DNA of 64,000 nt from Cobetia amphilecti. GTDB lineage: Bacteria; Pseudomonadota; Gammaproteobacteria; Pseudomonadales; Halomonadaceae. Positions 37,194-45,939 of the stretch are shown here, piece by piece. The stretch lies in the NCBI RefSeq assembly GCF_020217465.1, contig NZ_CP084115.1, positions 2,790,001 through 2,854,000 of the forward strand, given 5' to 3'. The translations under genes were made by a program, and so were the position numbers. The first letter of the stretch is position 1. Each line of letters begins with the position of its first letter. The notes beneath the pieces were generated by a model. The model was given only the letters and a program-made list of their open reading frames with translations, made no database searches and had not been told where the DNA came from.

Positions 37194-37514
37194 CGTAAGT
37201 TCAACCATTGTGATAGCGGGAATGATGTTCAGCCGGCGAAGCGCCGGCCTGCGCGAGGAATCATGACACCGCCCGTAAGCAGCCCCTCGGCAAAGGTGGG
37301 CTATTGTAGCTGATCACGCGGCCTGAAACAGTGCTGCGCCCCGATTCTGTCCATATGGTCAATACGACATTGCGATCAGCGGCCATCACGCCGGCCCACC
37401 TCAAGGCGTCACGCGGACGGCCGGGCCGCCCTCGAATCGACTCGACCGGACAACAGCGCCATTTGTGGCGCTTCGCGGGATTCCCGTATAGTTGAGCCAC
37501 ATTTTATAGATGGC
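37194..37514. other. Divergent spacer between purU and the RNase J-like gene
   Basis: 321 bp without a credible gene. Both promoters must be here but no strong -10/-35 pair stands out. No repeats were seen beyond short palindromic fragments. Confidence 0.4.
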
Positions 37515-39188
37515 ATGACATCCATGTTGAAACCCCGCGTTCAAGTCCGTCAGAGACAACGTCCGCCGCTGCACCTGCTACCGCTGGGTGGCTGCGGCGA
37601 GATCGGCATGAATCTGACGCTGTATGGTTATCAGGATCACTGGATTGCCGTGGATTGCGGCATGATGATTCGCCAGGATCTGCCGGAAGGACCTCTGCAG
37701 GTGCCGGATATCGAGTCCCTGGCAAGCCTGGGCATCAGCCCGCAGATGCTGGTGATCACCCATGGCCACGAAGACCACATCGGCGCAGTCGCATGGCTAT
37801 GGCCGAAATGGCGCTGCCCGATCATCGCCACGCCCTTGGCGGCTGGCCTGCTGCGCGCCAAGTTTGCCGAACGCGAGCTGGAAACCTCCAGCCTGCAGAT
37901 CATCGAGGTGGATGAAGGTTTTGAATCCGGCCCCTTCGCGCTGCGATTGCTGCCGCTGACCCACTCCATTCCGGAAAGCTGCTCGTTGCTGATCGTCACG
38001 CCGGAATATCGCGTGATGCATACCGGCGACTGGAAGCTGGACCCGGAGCCGTTGATCGGCGAGCCCACCGATCCGGAGCGCTATCAGGCACTGGCACCGG
38101 TCGATCTGGTCGTCGGCGACTCCACCAATGCGCCGCTGGCGGGTCATTCGCGCAGCGAGGGCGAGGTGGCACGCGCACTGGAGAAGACGCTGGCCGGCTG
38201 TCGCGGACGCGTCGTCGTGACCTGCTTTGCCAGCAACCTGGCCCGCATCCTGGCGCTGGGGCGCGCCGCCGCACGCAATGGTCGCCGCATCACACTGCTG
38301 GGTCGCTCGATGGAGCGCATGGTGCGCGTCGCCCGCGGCCTCGGCTATCTGGAAGACTTCCCGCCGCTGGTACCGGTGAAGGACCTGGGCTATCTGCCCC
38401 CGGAAGAGGTCATGGTGATCGCCACCGGCAGTCAGGGCGAGCCGCGCGCAGCGCTGTCACGCCTGGCCAATTCCCGCCATCCGGACTTCGAGCTGGCCGC
38501 TGGCGACACCGTGATCTTCTCTTCCAAGGCGATTCCCGGCAATGAGCTGGCCATCGGCAAGCTGCACAACGCCCTGACACGCCTTGGCGTCGGCATCATG
38601 GAAGAGAAGCAGTTCCCGGACCTGCACGCCTCCGGGCACCCGGCGCAGGAAGAATTGCGCACCTTCTATGGCTGGCTGAAACCGGTACGTCTGCTGCCGG
38701 TGCATGGCGAATATCGACACCAGCTCGCTCACACCCAGGTGGCACAGTCCCTGGGCATCGAGGCACCGCTGATTCCCGTCAATGGTGACGTGATTCGCCT
38801 CGATGCTCAGGGGCTGTCGGTGGAAAAACGCCTGACACTGCACGAGCGCATCATCGAGCATGACAAGGTGCGTCCACTGGATTCCATGGACCGCCGTGCC
38901 CGCGCGCGTCTCGGCCGGCATGGCAGCGTCTCGCTGGCGTTGCCCGTCACGCTGCAGAAGGCCGGCTGGGTTCGCATCGGCCGCTTGATGCTGGATATCA
39001 GCGGCACCTCGAGCCTGGATGAAGACAGCTTCGCCGAGTGGCTGGATGACACCCTGGCAGGCCTGGATGCCAGCAATGAACGTGAACTCAAGCAGCAACT
39101 CGATGGCCGCATCAATCGCTGGCTGCGCAACCACCTGCGCCATGAGCCGGTGCTCTTCCTGCATATCATGGCCATGAATCAGGAGTGA
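37515..39188 (+). CDS. RNase J-like metallo-beta-lactamase hydrolase
   Basis: 557 residues. The metallo-beta-lactamase ligands appear as THGHEDHIGA, THSIPESCS, MHTGDWKLDP and later LPVHGEYRH. The beta-CASP part has GDSTNA, VVTCFASNLARI, ATGSQGEPRAALSRLA and LHASGHPAQEEL. This is the RNase J family order, and the length is typical (about 555). RNase J has 5'-exonuclease and endonuclease activity on RNA. Gammaproteobacteria rely chiefly on RNase E, so its job here is uncertain. Start codons at 37515 and 37524 are both possible. Confidence 0.88.
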   Translation: MTSMLKPRVQVRQRQRPPLHLLPLGGCGEIGMNLTLYGYQDHWIAVDCGMMIRQDLPEGPLQVPDIESLASLGISPQMLVITHGHEDHIGAVAWLWPKWRCPIIATPLAAGLLRAKFAERELETSSLQIIEVDEGFESGPFALRLLPLTHSIPESCSLLIVTPEYRVMHTGDWKLDPEPLIGEPTDPERYQALAPVDLVVGDSTNAPLAGHSRSEGEVARALEKTLAGCRGRVVVTCFASNLARILALGRAAARNGRRITLLGRSMERMVRVARGLGYLEDFPPLVPVKDLGYLPPEEVMVIATGSQGEPRAALSRLANSRHPDFELAAGDTVIFSSKAIPGNELAIGKLHNALTRLGVGIMEEKQFPDLHASGHPAQEELRTFYGWLKPVRLLPVHGEYRHQLAHTQVAQSLGIEAPLIPVNGDVIRLDAQGLSVEKRLTLHERIIEHDKVRPLDSMDRRARARLGRHGSVSLALPVTLQKAGWVRIGRLMLDISGTSSLDEDSFAEWLDDTLAGLDASNERELKQQLDGRINRWLRNHLRHEPVLFLHIMAMNQE

Positions 39189-39253
39189 GTGTCGCGCCAT
39201 CATTGAAGTGATGGCCGCCTTGAGCTCACTGCCCTGCACAAAGCAGCGCATGA

Positions 39254-39287
39254 AAAAGCCCGCCCGGGAAATACCGGGCGGGCTTTT
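39254..39287 (+). terminator. Terminator after the RNase J-like gene
   Basis: AAAAGCCCGCCCGG (39254-39267) and CCGGGCGGGCTTTT (39274-39287) form a strong stem with a 6-nt loop and a T-run. The preceding bases ATGAAAAAGCCC match the terminator family at 14433 and 30116. Confidence 0.85.
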
Positions 39288-39321
39288 CTGCTGCTGGGAG
39301 GCGCTCAGGGACAGGTGATGG

Positions 39322-39353
39322 CGAGATTGCCGACTTGCCGACTGGCAATCTCG
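39322..39353 (-). terminator. Hairpin after the AT-hook protein gene
   Basis: The perfect 10-bp arms CGAGATTGCC and GGCAATCTCG enclose a 12-nt loop 46 bp beyond the stop of the minus-strand AT-hook gene. It has no clear T-run. Confidence 0.45.
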
Positions 39354-39398
39354 ATCTCAAGGCGCTTCAGCCACCTCCATGACGTCAGGCCGAAGGTC

Positions 39399-39683
39399 TC
39401 AAACGGACTTGTTCTTCGGCGGACGGCCACGACGCTTGGGCTGATCACTGACCAGATCATCCACGGAAAGGCCAGCTTCGATCATCGCATCACGAATCTC
39501 GGCAAGCTTGCGCTCCTTGGCGATTTCTTCTTCGCGGCGCTGCTCGTCTTCTTCGGCTTTCTGCTCGATCACCTCATTGATGACCTCGGAGAGCTTGTGC
39601 AGTTGTTCCATGGACAGCTGACGCGCTGCTGCACGAGCAACATTCTTGTTACGAGCGATCTTTTCGAGAGAATCGGCTGTCAT
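39399..39683 (-). CDS. Small H-NS-like protein with C-terminal AT-hook
   Basis: 94 residues from the ATG at 39683, seven bases after GGAGG. Residues 1-55 are helical and highly charged (ARNKNVARAAARQLSMEQLHKLSEVI...QKAEEDEQRREEE), like the H-NS oligomerisation half. The C-terminus KRRGRPPKNKSV contains the AT-hook core RGRP in place of the usual folded DNA-binding domain. It probably binds AT-rich DNA. It is distinct from the MvaT-type protein encoded at 30195. A promoter and a palindrome lie just upstream. Confidence 0.75.
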   Translation of the reverse strand: MTADSLEKIARNKNVARAAARQLSMEQLHKLSEVINEVIEQKAEEDEQRREEEIAKERKLAEIRDAMIEAGLSVDDLVSDQPKRRGRPPKNKSV

Positions 39684-39755
39684 TTCGCTACCTCCACCAT
39701 ATGCACTGAGCTGGAATCCCTGCGAGGCATCGCATTGGATGTGATAATGCAGCAA

Positions 39756-39802
39756 AGTATAAGCGCTAAATATGAACTAACAAGCCTTGTCAAAAGCAAG
39801 GC
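39756..39802 (-). promoter_or_regulatory. Promoter and palindrome of the AT-hook gene
   Basis: On the minus strand, TTGTTA (39778-39783) and TATACT (39756-39761) are 16 bp apart. Just upstream, GCCTTG and CAAGGC (39784-39802) form an inverted repeat centred near -45, a position suited to an operator. Confidence 0.5.
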
Positions 39803-39824
39803 AGTGTTTCCATAGGATAGACCA

Positions 39825-39856
39825 ACAAAAACCCCGCTTGATAGCGGGGTTTTTGT
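39825..39856. terminator. Terminator after moaA
   Basis: ACAAAAACCCCGC and GCGGGGTTTTTGT form a stem with a 6-nt loop and have T-runs in both directions. It ends the minus-strand molybdenum-cofactor block. Confidence 0.85.
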
Positions 39857-39923
39857 GAGCGTCTGTGAGTTATCCGAGATGGCTCGATCAACATGAGCGC
39901 CACGACTGATGACGAAAAAGGAC

Positions 39924-40913
39924 TCAGCCTCCCGTCATGTTCATGAAGCGAACGATCTGGACATCACCATCCGTCGTGAAGTGATGACGCTCGGGCTTGA
40001 GGTGCATGGCATCGATGATCGCGGCCTTGAGCGGCTCGATGTCACCCGGGTGGCGCCGCATGATGTCACGCAGATCAAGCGAGTGCTCATTGCCAAGACA
40101 CAGCAACAGACGCCCCTCTACCGTGACGCGAACGCGGTTGCAGGTCGAGCAGAAGTTATGACTGTGCGGTGAGATGAATCCCACCCGTGATTCGCTGTCC
40201 GCCATGCGGAAATAGCGCGCCGGCCCCAGACTGTCTTCAAGCGTGGGAATCAGCGGATAACGCGTCTCGATGCGCGCCTGGACATCATCACTGGAGCAGA
40301 AGGTCTCGTCACGACCGTGATCCGAGACCTGGCCCAGCGGCATCTCCTCGATGAAGCTGATGTCCAACCCTTCCTCACGCGCGAATTCGACCAGCGACAC
40401 CACTTCGTGATCATTGCGCCCTTTCAGCACCACTGCATTGAGCTTGATGCGGAAGCCTTCCTCGCGCGCAGCACGGATGCCGGCGATTACCTTGTTCAGG
40501 TCGCCGGTACGCGTCAGCGCCTTGAAGCGCTCCGGGTCCAGAGAATCAAGGCTGATATTCAGCCGTGACATGCCGGCGGCCTTCAACTGCGCGGCGTGCT
40601 TGGCAAGGCCCGCGCCGTTGGTGGTCATCGAGAAGTCCTTGAGCCCCTCGAGCGCGCCGATTTCATCGACCAGCTTGCCGATATCACGCCGCACCAGCGG
40701 CTCCCCGCCGGTCAGGCGAATCTTCTCGACCCCCAATTCCACGAAGGCGCGCGCCAGCAACGCGATCTCTTCGAGGCTCAAGACCTCGTCGCGCGGCAGA
40801 AAGGTCATCTCTTCGCTCATGCAATAGACGCAGCGAAAATCACAGCGGTCCGTCACTGACAGGCGAACATAGCGGATGCGACGACCGAAGTCATCGACCA
40901 GGGTTTCCATCAT
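39924..40913 (-). CDS. moaA: GTP 3',8-cyclase
   Basis: A 329-residue radical-SAM enzyme that, with MoaC, converts GTP to cyclic pyranopterin monophosphate, the first step of molybdopterin synthesis. The SAM cluster Cys lie in CDFRCVYC near residue 24. The C-terminal substrate cluster is in [21 protein letters not shown], and the essential terminal Gly-Gly is present (NMTGG). The length equals E. coli MoaA. The start overlaps the moaE stop, and GGGAGA lies just before it. It is the last gene of the block. Confidence 0.97.
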   Translation of the reverse strand: MMETLVDDFGRRIRYVRLSVTDRCDFRCVYCMSEEMTFLPRDEVLSLEEIALLARAFVELGVEKIRLTGGEPLVRRDIGKLVDEIGALEGLKDFSMTTNGAGLAKHAAQLKAAGMSRLNISLDSLDPERFKALTRTGDLNKVIAGIRAAREEGFRIKLNAVVLKGRNDHEVVSLVEFAREEGLDISFIEEMPLGQVSDHGRDETFCSSDDVQARIETRYPLIPTLEDSLGPARYFRMADSESRVGFISPHSHNFCSTCNRVRVTVEGRLLLCLGNEHSLDLRDIMRRHPGDIEPLKAAIIDAMHLKPERHHFTTDGDVQIVRFMNMTGG

Positions 40914-41530
40914 GACTCTCCCGAAAACTTGGGTGTTGCCAGCGCTGATTGTTTCTCTTCGCTGCTGGCCTCGGCCAATGAGTCATCAGCCTTGTGTTGC
41001 TCGGCAAGGGGGGATACCGCCTCACCCTCTGCCGTCACCACGGACTCTGGATGCCAGCGCTCGAGTGCCTCACGATCGCTCGAGCGTTCCCGCACCCAAT
41101 AATCTCCTGTGGCAGTGTGCTCCTTTTTCCAGAAAGGCGCCCGCGACTTGAGGTGGTCCATCAGGAAGTCACAGCCGGCAAAGGCCGCCTGACGATGCGC
41201 ACTGGCGACCAGCACCAGCACGATATTGTCGCCGGGCTCGAGCCGTCCGACACGGTGAATGATGCGCACCCCGGTGAGCGGGAAGCGCTCGCGCGCCTCT
41301 GTGATCAAGCGTTCGAGGCTGCGCTCCGTCATGCCGGGATAGTGTTCCAGCGTCAGCGCGACGACATCCGGTCGCTGGTTGAAATCACGCACCAGCCCCG
41401 TGAAGGACACCACGGCACCGATGTCGCCGCGCCCACGCGTCAGGACGTCCTGCTCGACACGCAGATCAAAATCGCTGGCCTGAATGCTGACCGAAAAGGC
41501 CTGCGAGGCTTCGTTTGCGACCTGGGTCAT
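40910..41530 (-). CDS. moaE: Molybdopterin synthase catalytic subunit
   Basis: 206 residues; the first ~150 align with MoaE (E. coli 150). [52 protein letters not shown] and the catalytic-lysine stretch [11 protein letters not shown] are conserved. The last ~50 residues form a charged extension of no known function. MoaE receives sulfur from the MoaD thiocarboxylate to build the dithiolene. It starts one base after the moaC-moaD stop. Confidence 0.94.
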   Translation of the reverse strand: MTQVANEASQAFSVSIQASDFDLRVEQDVLTRGRGDIGAVVSFTGLVRDFNQRPDVVALTLEHYPGMTERSLERLITEARERFPLTGVRIIHRVGRLEPGDNIVLVLVASAHRQAAFAGCDFLMDHLKSRAPFWKKEHTATGDYWVRERSSDREALERWHPESVVTAEGEAVSPLAEQHKADDSLAEASSEEKQSALATPKFSGES

Positions 41531-41531
41531 G

Positions 41532-42380
41532 TCAGCCCCCCGTCACCGGTGGGAAGAAGGCGACTTCATCACCGGCATTCAGTGGGTGGTCATCGCGCAC
41601 CATGTCCTGATTGACGGCACACAGCACGCGAGTGTCATTGAGCGCTTCAAGCTGGGGGTCACGCAGCGCCAGGGTGCGCTTCAGGCCCCCGACCGTCGCT
41701 TCGGACAGCGTCGTCAGGTTCAGCGCCAGACTGTCGAGGTCCAGGCGTTCCCGCAGTTCCGCCAGGAAGAGGACCCGCACGGTGGCATCACCGCGTGCCG
41801 CCGGAGCGGCCTGTCCCGCTGTCGCTTCGATGGGCTCAGCTGTTACAGCAGGGCTTGGCCCAGTCCGGCTTGACTCAACCGGCGTCTGCTCGACAGCGGC
41901 GGCTTCCTCCGGGCGCTGCCAGTCACCACTCTTGCCGCCGGTCTTGGTCTCGAGCTGGATATCGCCGATCACGATACCCTTGTCGACCGCCTTGCACATG
42001 TCATAGAGCGTCAAGGCCGCCACCGAGGCCGCCGTCAGCGCCTCCATCTCGACACCGGTACGCCCATTGAGGCGACACAGCACCTGAATTTCCACACAGC
42101 TGTTGGCGCTGTCCAGCGTGAAGTCGACCGTCACCTTGGAGAGCATCAAGGCATGACAGAGCGGAATCAGCTCATGAGTGCGCTTGGCCGCCTGGATACC
42201 GGCAATACGCGCCGTCGCCAGCACATCCCCTTTGGGCAGGCCACCTTCGGCGAGCAGAGCGAGCGTGGCAGGCAGCATGCAGACGCGTGCGCTGGCTCGC
42301 GCCTCGCGGCGGGTTTCCTGCTTGTCCGCAACATCCACCATATGGGCTTCGCCGCGTGCGTTGAGATGAGTAAGGCTCAT
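41532..42380 (-). CDS. moaC-moaD: MoaC-MoaD fusion protein
   Basis: 282 residues in one uninterrupted frame. Residues 1-156 are MoaC, with [45 protein letters not shown] and [18 protein letters not shown]. The MoaC part ends in the usual [10 protein letters not shown] ~42-residue Ala/Glu/Thr/Pro linker leads to residues 199-282, a MoaD ubiquitin-like domain ([16 protein letters not shown]...VNQDMV...[13 protein letters not shown]). The free C-terminal Gly-Gly needed for thiocarboxylation is kept. MoaC completes cyclic pyranopterin monophosphate and MoaD donates sulfur to it with MoaE. The start at 42380 has only a weak ribosome site. Confidence 0.93.
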   Translation of the reverse strand: MSLTHLNARGEAHMVDVADKQETRREARASARVCMLPATLALLAEGGLPKGDVLATARIAGIQAAKRTHELIPLCHALMLSKVTVDFTLDSANSCVEIQVLCRLNGRTGVEMEALTAASVAALTLYDMCKAVDKGIVIGDIQLETKTGGKSGDWQRPEEAAAVEQTPVESSRTGPSPAVTAEPIEATAGQAAPAARGDATVRVLFLAELRERLDLDSLALNLTTLSEATVGGLKRTLALRDPQLEALNDTRVLCAVNQDMVRDDHPLNAGDEVAFFPPVTGG

Positions 42381-42542
42381 GAGCTGTCTCGTATCCGTAT
42401 CGGGTGCGCCTGACTGGCGGCAATCTCTGAAATACCAATGCCTGAAGAAGCAGGCAGGCAAGCCCTGATGAACAGGACTGGCCAAGAAATTAGCAGACTA
42501 TCTTTTCATGAATCAGCTGGCATGACCACTGCGCGGCATCGC

Positions 42543-43958
42543 CTAGACGATGCCGCGGCTGCCCAGCCACTGCACCATGACCGGCTCGCCGGCGTGAAGC
42601 GTGGCGCAGCCGGCGGGAATCTCGATCAGGCATTCGGCCAGCAACATCGAGGTCAGAATACCCGAGCCCTGCCGCCCCGTGGTCATCACCACCTGACGCC
42701 CCTGGTCATCCAGAACGATCTGGCCGCGATGATAGTCGACACGCTCGGCACGTGAGCGCAGCGTCTCGCCGGCGATCAGCTGCAGGCGCGGGGCTTGCCA
42801 CTGCGCCAGCGTCGTCGCGGAGGCACTCGCCTCATCCTTCGCCAACCGCTGCTGGCCCGACAACAGGCGCAGCGCGGGCAGCACGAACTGCAGGAAGGTG
42901 ACCATGGTCGCCACCGGATTGCCCGGCAAGCCGAAGAACGGCACCTGACCAGATGACGACGCGTCGTCGGCGGGAGTGGCACGCAACATGCCGAACGCCA
43001 GCGGGCGACCCGGACGCATGGCGATGCGCCACAGCGCGAGCTCACCACAGGCAGCGAGGGCGCTGCGAACATGATCGGCCTCGCCCACCGACACGCCGCC
43101 GGAGGTGATGACCATGTCGGCACGCGTCGCGGCATCCCGCAGGGCAGCAGTCACGCTCGCCTCGTCATCGCTCAGGATGCCAAGATCCAGCACCTCGATG
43201 CCCTGATCGCGCAGCAGCGCCACGAGGCTGAAGCGATTGGCGTCATAGATGCCGCCGGCCGACAGTGTCTCGCCGGGGGCCGTGACCTCGTCACCGGTGG
43301 AGAAGATCGCCACCGTCAGCGGCCGATAGACGGCGACCTCGGCGAGCCCGAGCGAGGCCAGCACGCCCACGGCGGCAGGCGTCAGCCACTGGCCCGGCGC
43401 CATCACCTGGCTGCCGCGCGCGATGTCCTCACCGGCCTGACGCACATTCTGGCCACGGCGAATGCTGGTCACGCCTTCGATCACCACCTGCTCGCCTGCT
43501 TCGCCCTCACCCTGTGTGGAGCGATATTCGAGCTGCTCCTGCATGACGACGGTGTCGGCGCCTGCGGGCAGGGCCGCGCCGGTCGTGATGCGCATGGCTT
43601 CCCCCGCGGCGAGCGCCCGGCCCGTCCAAGGGTGGCCCGCCAGCGAGCTGCCGATCACGCTCAGCTGGCAGTGATCGCTCAATTCGCCGCGATCGCTCAG
43701 AGGCTCGCCGCTCGCCGCGTCTGGCAATGAAGCCCGTGCCAGCGCGATGCCGTCCATCGCCGCGTTGGTCTGCGCCGGGACATCCAGCGGCGAGATGACC
43801 GTCTCGGCGAGCACACGTCCGGGCGCCTGCGCCAGGGCGACACGCTCGCTGCGTGGCGTGCGCATCACGCCCGCCAGGCTCTCCCCCAGCACGCTCAAGG
43901 CTTCATCGACACTCAGCATGCGCTCGCCGAAACGCGGATCGAAACACGACAGACTCAT
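42543..43958 (-). CDS. moeA: Molybdopterin molybdenumtransferase
   Basis: 471 residues, longer than E. coli MoeA (411) through insertions in loops. It inserts molybdate or tungstate into adenylated molybdopterin. Visible signatures are MDGIALA near residue 70, RITTGAALPAGADTVVMQE, IFSTGDEVTAPGE, MVITSGGVSVGEADHVR and FFGLPGNPVATMVTF. The ATG overlaps the mobB stop (ATGA). The gap to moaC-moaD is 162 bp. Confidence 0.95.
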   Translation of the reverse strand: MSLSCFDPRFGERMLSVDEALSVLGESLAGVMRTPRSERVALAQAPGRVLAETVISPLDVPAQTNAAMDGIALARASLPDAASGEPLSDRGELSDHCQLSVIGSSLAGHPWTGRALAAGEAMRITTGAALPAGADTVVMQEQLEYRSTQGEGEAGEQVVIEGVTSIRRGQNVRQAGEDIARGSQVMAPGQWLTPAAVGVLASLGLAEVAVYRPLTVAIFSTGDEVTAPGETLSAGGIYDANRFSLVALLRDQGIEVLDLGILSDDEASVTAALRDAATRADMVITSGGVSVGEADHVRSALAACGELALWRIAMRPGRPLAFGMLRATPADDASSSGQVPFFGLPGNPVATMVTFLQFVLPALRLLSGQQRLAKDEASASATTLAQWQAPRLQLIAGETLRSRAERVDYHRGQIVLDDQGRQVVMTTGRQGSGILTSMLLAECLIEIPAGCATLHAGEPVMVQWLGSRGIV

Positions 43959-44671
43959 GCGCCCACCTCGCCACGCGGCTTGCCGCCTTCCAGACGCCAA
44001 TGCACCGGCCAGGCGGCGATCCAGGCGGCCAGCGCCTGAGGATCGTCAAGGTCCAGCCGCTTGAGGTCCTGCGGCACATCATCACGAGGCGGCAGCTGCG
44101 CCGCCGGTGTCGCCAGCGCATGGATCCAGGGGTCCTCTGGGGCTCGCAGCGGCTTGCCCACGGCCTCGCGGTACAGCTCAAGCTTGGGCAGCGGCCACTG
44201 CTTGAAGCCCTCGACCAGAATCAGGTCCACCTCCAGCCCCTCGAGCTGCGCCACCAGCTGCTCCAGATCGGCCTCCGCCTGGTCCGGCGTTTCCATCATC
44301 AGCGCAAAGCGCTTGGCGGACGCCACCAGCATCGGCACGGCACCGGCCGTTCGCAGACGATGACTGTCCTTGCCCGGCGTATCGACATCAAAGGCATGAT
44401 GCGCATGCTTGATCACGGCGACACGGAGGCCGCGCGCTCTCAGCTCGGGCAGCAGCTGCTCGAGCAGCGTGGTCTTGCCGGTGCCGCTCCAGGCCGCGAT
44501 GCCCAGCAGCGGACACGCTGACGCCGCCAGCCGTGCCTGCCAGGCGGGCGACATCCCGACTTCATGAGAAATATCTCCACGCGGCGTGGGAGCATCACTG
44601 CGGGGGGAGGAATGTTCAGCACTGACAGCGGTATCAGCACGCTGGTCAGTCGTGGAAGAAGACTCAGGCAT
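43955..44671 (-). CDS. mobB: Molybdopterin-guanine dinucleotide adaptor MobB
   Basis: 238 residues from the ATG at 44671 (MPESSSTTDQ); an upstream in-frame start at 44722 is possible. After a ~55-residue disordered leader, the GTPase Walker A is IAAWSGTGKTTLLEQLL, followed by VAVIKHAHHAFDVDTPGKDSHRLRTAGA and LILVEGFKQWPLPKLELYR. All three are typical of MobB (E. coli 175). MobB assists MobA in forming the guanine dinucleotide form of the cofactor. Confidence 0.92.
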   Translation of the reverse strand: MPESSSTTDQRADTAVSAEHSSPRSDAPTPRGDISHEVGMSPAWQARLAASACPLLGIAAWSGTGKTTLLEQLLPELRARGLRVAVIKHAHHAFDVDTPGKDSHRLRTAGAVPMLVASAKRFALMMETPDQAEADLEQLVAQLEGLEVDLILVEGFKQWPLPKLELYREAVGKPLRAPEDPWIHALATPAAQLPPRDDVPQDLKRLDLDDPQALAAWIAAWPVHWRLEGGKPRGEVGA

Positions 44672-45069
44672 GAAGGTTCTCTTGATGATTCCGGCGTATG
44701 GCGGCCTGTCGACGGGGCTCACCGCAGCGCTCCCGCGCCCGCAAGGGAAAAGATGACGATGACAATGCGGGCTGAGCGGATGCCATGAAGGTGAACACGC
44801 ATGGCGCTCATTTCAATGGGCAACGGCTCGATATGAGCAAGGGCTCAATGGGGCTACGACGCAGAGTGGCAAGACACCCGCCAGAACCGCCAGACACGAC
44901 ACTTTTGAGGTGCAACGCCAAGGCCATCAATACCGGGCAGGTAAAGACAATAACCCGCCAGACTCCTGAAGAGACGCCCCCGGCGATGACGACCTGCATC
45001 ACAATGACACACCTTGGGCGTGCAAGCGGGAACGGATGACACGCAAAGGACGTCAGGAAAGAAGCGCGC
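44672..45069. other. Spacer between mobA and mobB
   Basis: 398 bp separate two same-strand cofactor genes. The open frames here lack ribosome sites and recognisable products. I see no Moco-riboswitch-like conserved sequence and no strong hairpin. A promoter for the mobB-to-moaA part may lie here. Confidence 0.35.
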
Positions 45070-45786
45070 TCAGCGCGAGCCGGCTTCCATCTCACGGCAT
45101 TCTTCAAGGGTATTGAGATTGGCGAAGTCCTGCTCGCTGCCCGCCTGCACCTTGAGCCAGACGTGCTGATCGAACCAGCGGTCGATCTTGCGCTCGCCAG
45201 CGGCCAGCGCCGCCTGCAGCGAGGGTAGCAGGCCACGATGCATGAGACAGATCACCGGATGGTAACGGAACTCGTCTGCCGCCACGGCCAGCAGCGCAGG
45301 CCCGGCATCAACCGCGTGACCGCCCTCGACAGTGAAGCCTTCCAGCTGATCGCCGTTGGCATGATCGATCAGCGCCACACTCAGCGTCTCGACCAGTTCA
45401 TTGGGCAGGTGCGGCACATCGCAGGCCACCATCATCACCCAGGGCGTCCGCGCTGCCGCCAGCGCACTGGCCATGCCCATCAGGGGGCCGTGGTAACCCG
45501 GCTCGCTATCTTCGACCAGCGGATGCCCATAGGCGGCATATTCGGCGTGCGAGCGATTGGCATTGATCAGCAGCTCGCCCACCTGAGGGGTCAGGCGCGC
45601 CAGCACATGCGCCACCAGCGGCACCTCATTGAGCGTGACCAGTCCCTTGTCGACGCCACCCATGCGCCGCGCCTGGCCACCGGCCAGCACCACCCCGGTG
45701 ATATTGGCGGGCGTGAGCGAGGCCTTGAGCTGCTCGGCATCGCTCGGCAGTGGCGTGGCGTCAGAGGTGTGATTGGAGCTCGGCAT
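45070..45786 (-). CDS. mobA: Molybdenum cofactor guanylyltransferase
   Basis: 238 residues from the ATG at 45786; E. coli MobA has 194. A ~28-residue variable leader precedes the nucleotidyltransferase signature ITGVVLAGGQARRMGGVDKGLV, then LINANRSHAEYAAYG, HGPLMGMASALAA and VACDVPHLPNELV. It transfers GMP from GTP to molybdopterin. It lies 154 bp downstream of tupC, with a foldable element between them. Confidence 0.93.
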   Translation of the reverse strand: MPSSNHTSDATPLPSDAEQLKASLTPANITGVVLAGGQARRMGGVDKGLVTLNEVPLVAHVLARLTPQVGELLINANRSHAEYAAYGHPLVEDSEPGYHGPLMGMASALAAARTPWVMMVACDVPHLPNELVETLSVALIDHANGDQLEGFTVEGGHAVDAGPALLAVAADEFRYHPVICLMHRGLLPSLQAALAAGERKIDRWFDQHVWLKVQAGSEQDFANLNTLEECREMEAGSR

Positions 45787-45857
45787 GAAGGCGTATCCCG
45801 GTCGAGTGCGCAAAGGCGCAGGTAATGTCATGCAGCAGGGCTGCTGGCAGAGCATCC

Positions 45858-45915
45858 AGTGCAAGCGGCTGATGAACAGGGCTTTCTCAGCCCTGAAGCT
45901 TGAGGTGCTTGCACT
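45858..45915 (-). ncRNA. Nested hairpin in the mobA leader
   Basis: Read on the minus strand, AGTGCAAGC and GCTTGCACT form an outer 9-bp stem. A nearly symmetric internal loop (11 and 10 nt) leads to an inner 7-bp stem, CAGGGCT/AGCCCTG, closed by GAGAA. It lies 72 nt before the mobA start. It may be a terminator/attenuator or a structured leader. No known riboswitch class is recognised. Confidence 0.45.
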
Positions 45916-45939
45916 GAAGGCTCAGCCCATGAAGACGAC

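Noticed and set aside
44672-45069. Possible Moco riboswitch before mobB
   Set aside because: I could not see the conserved core or a paired-helix layout of that class.
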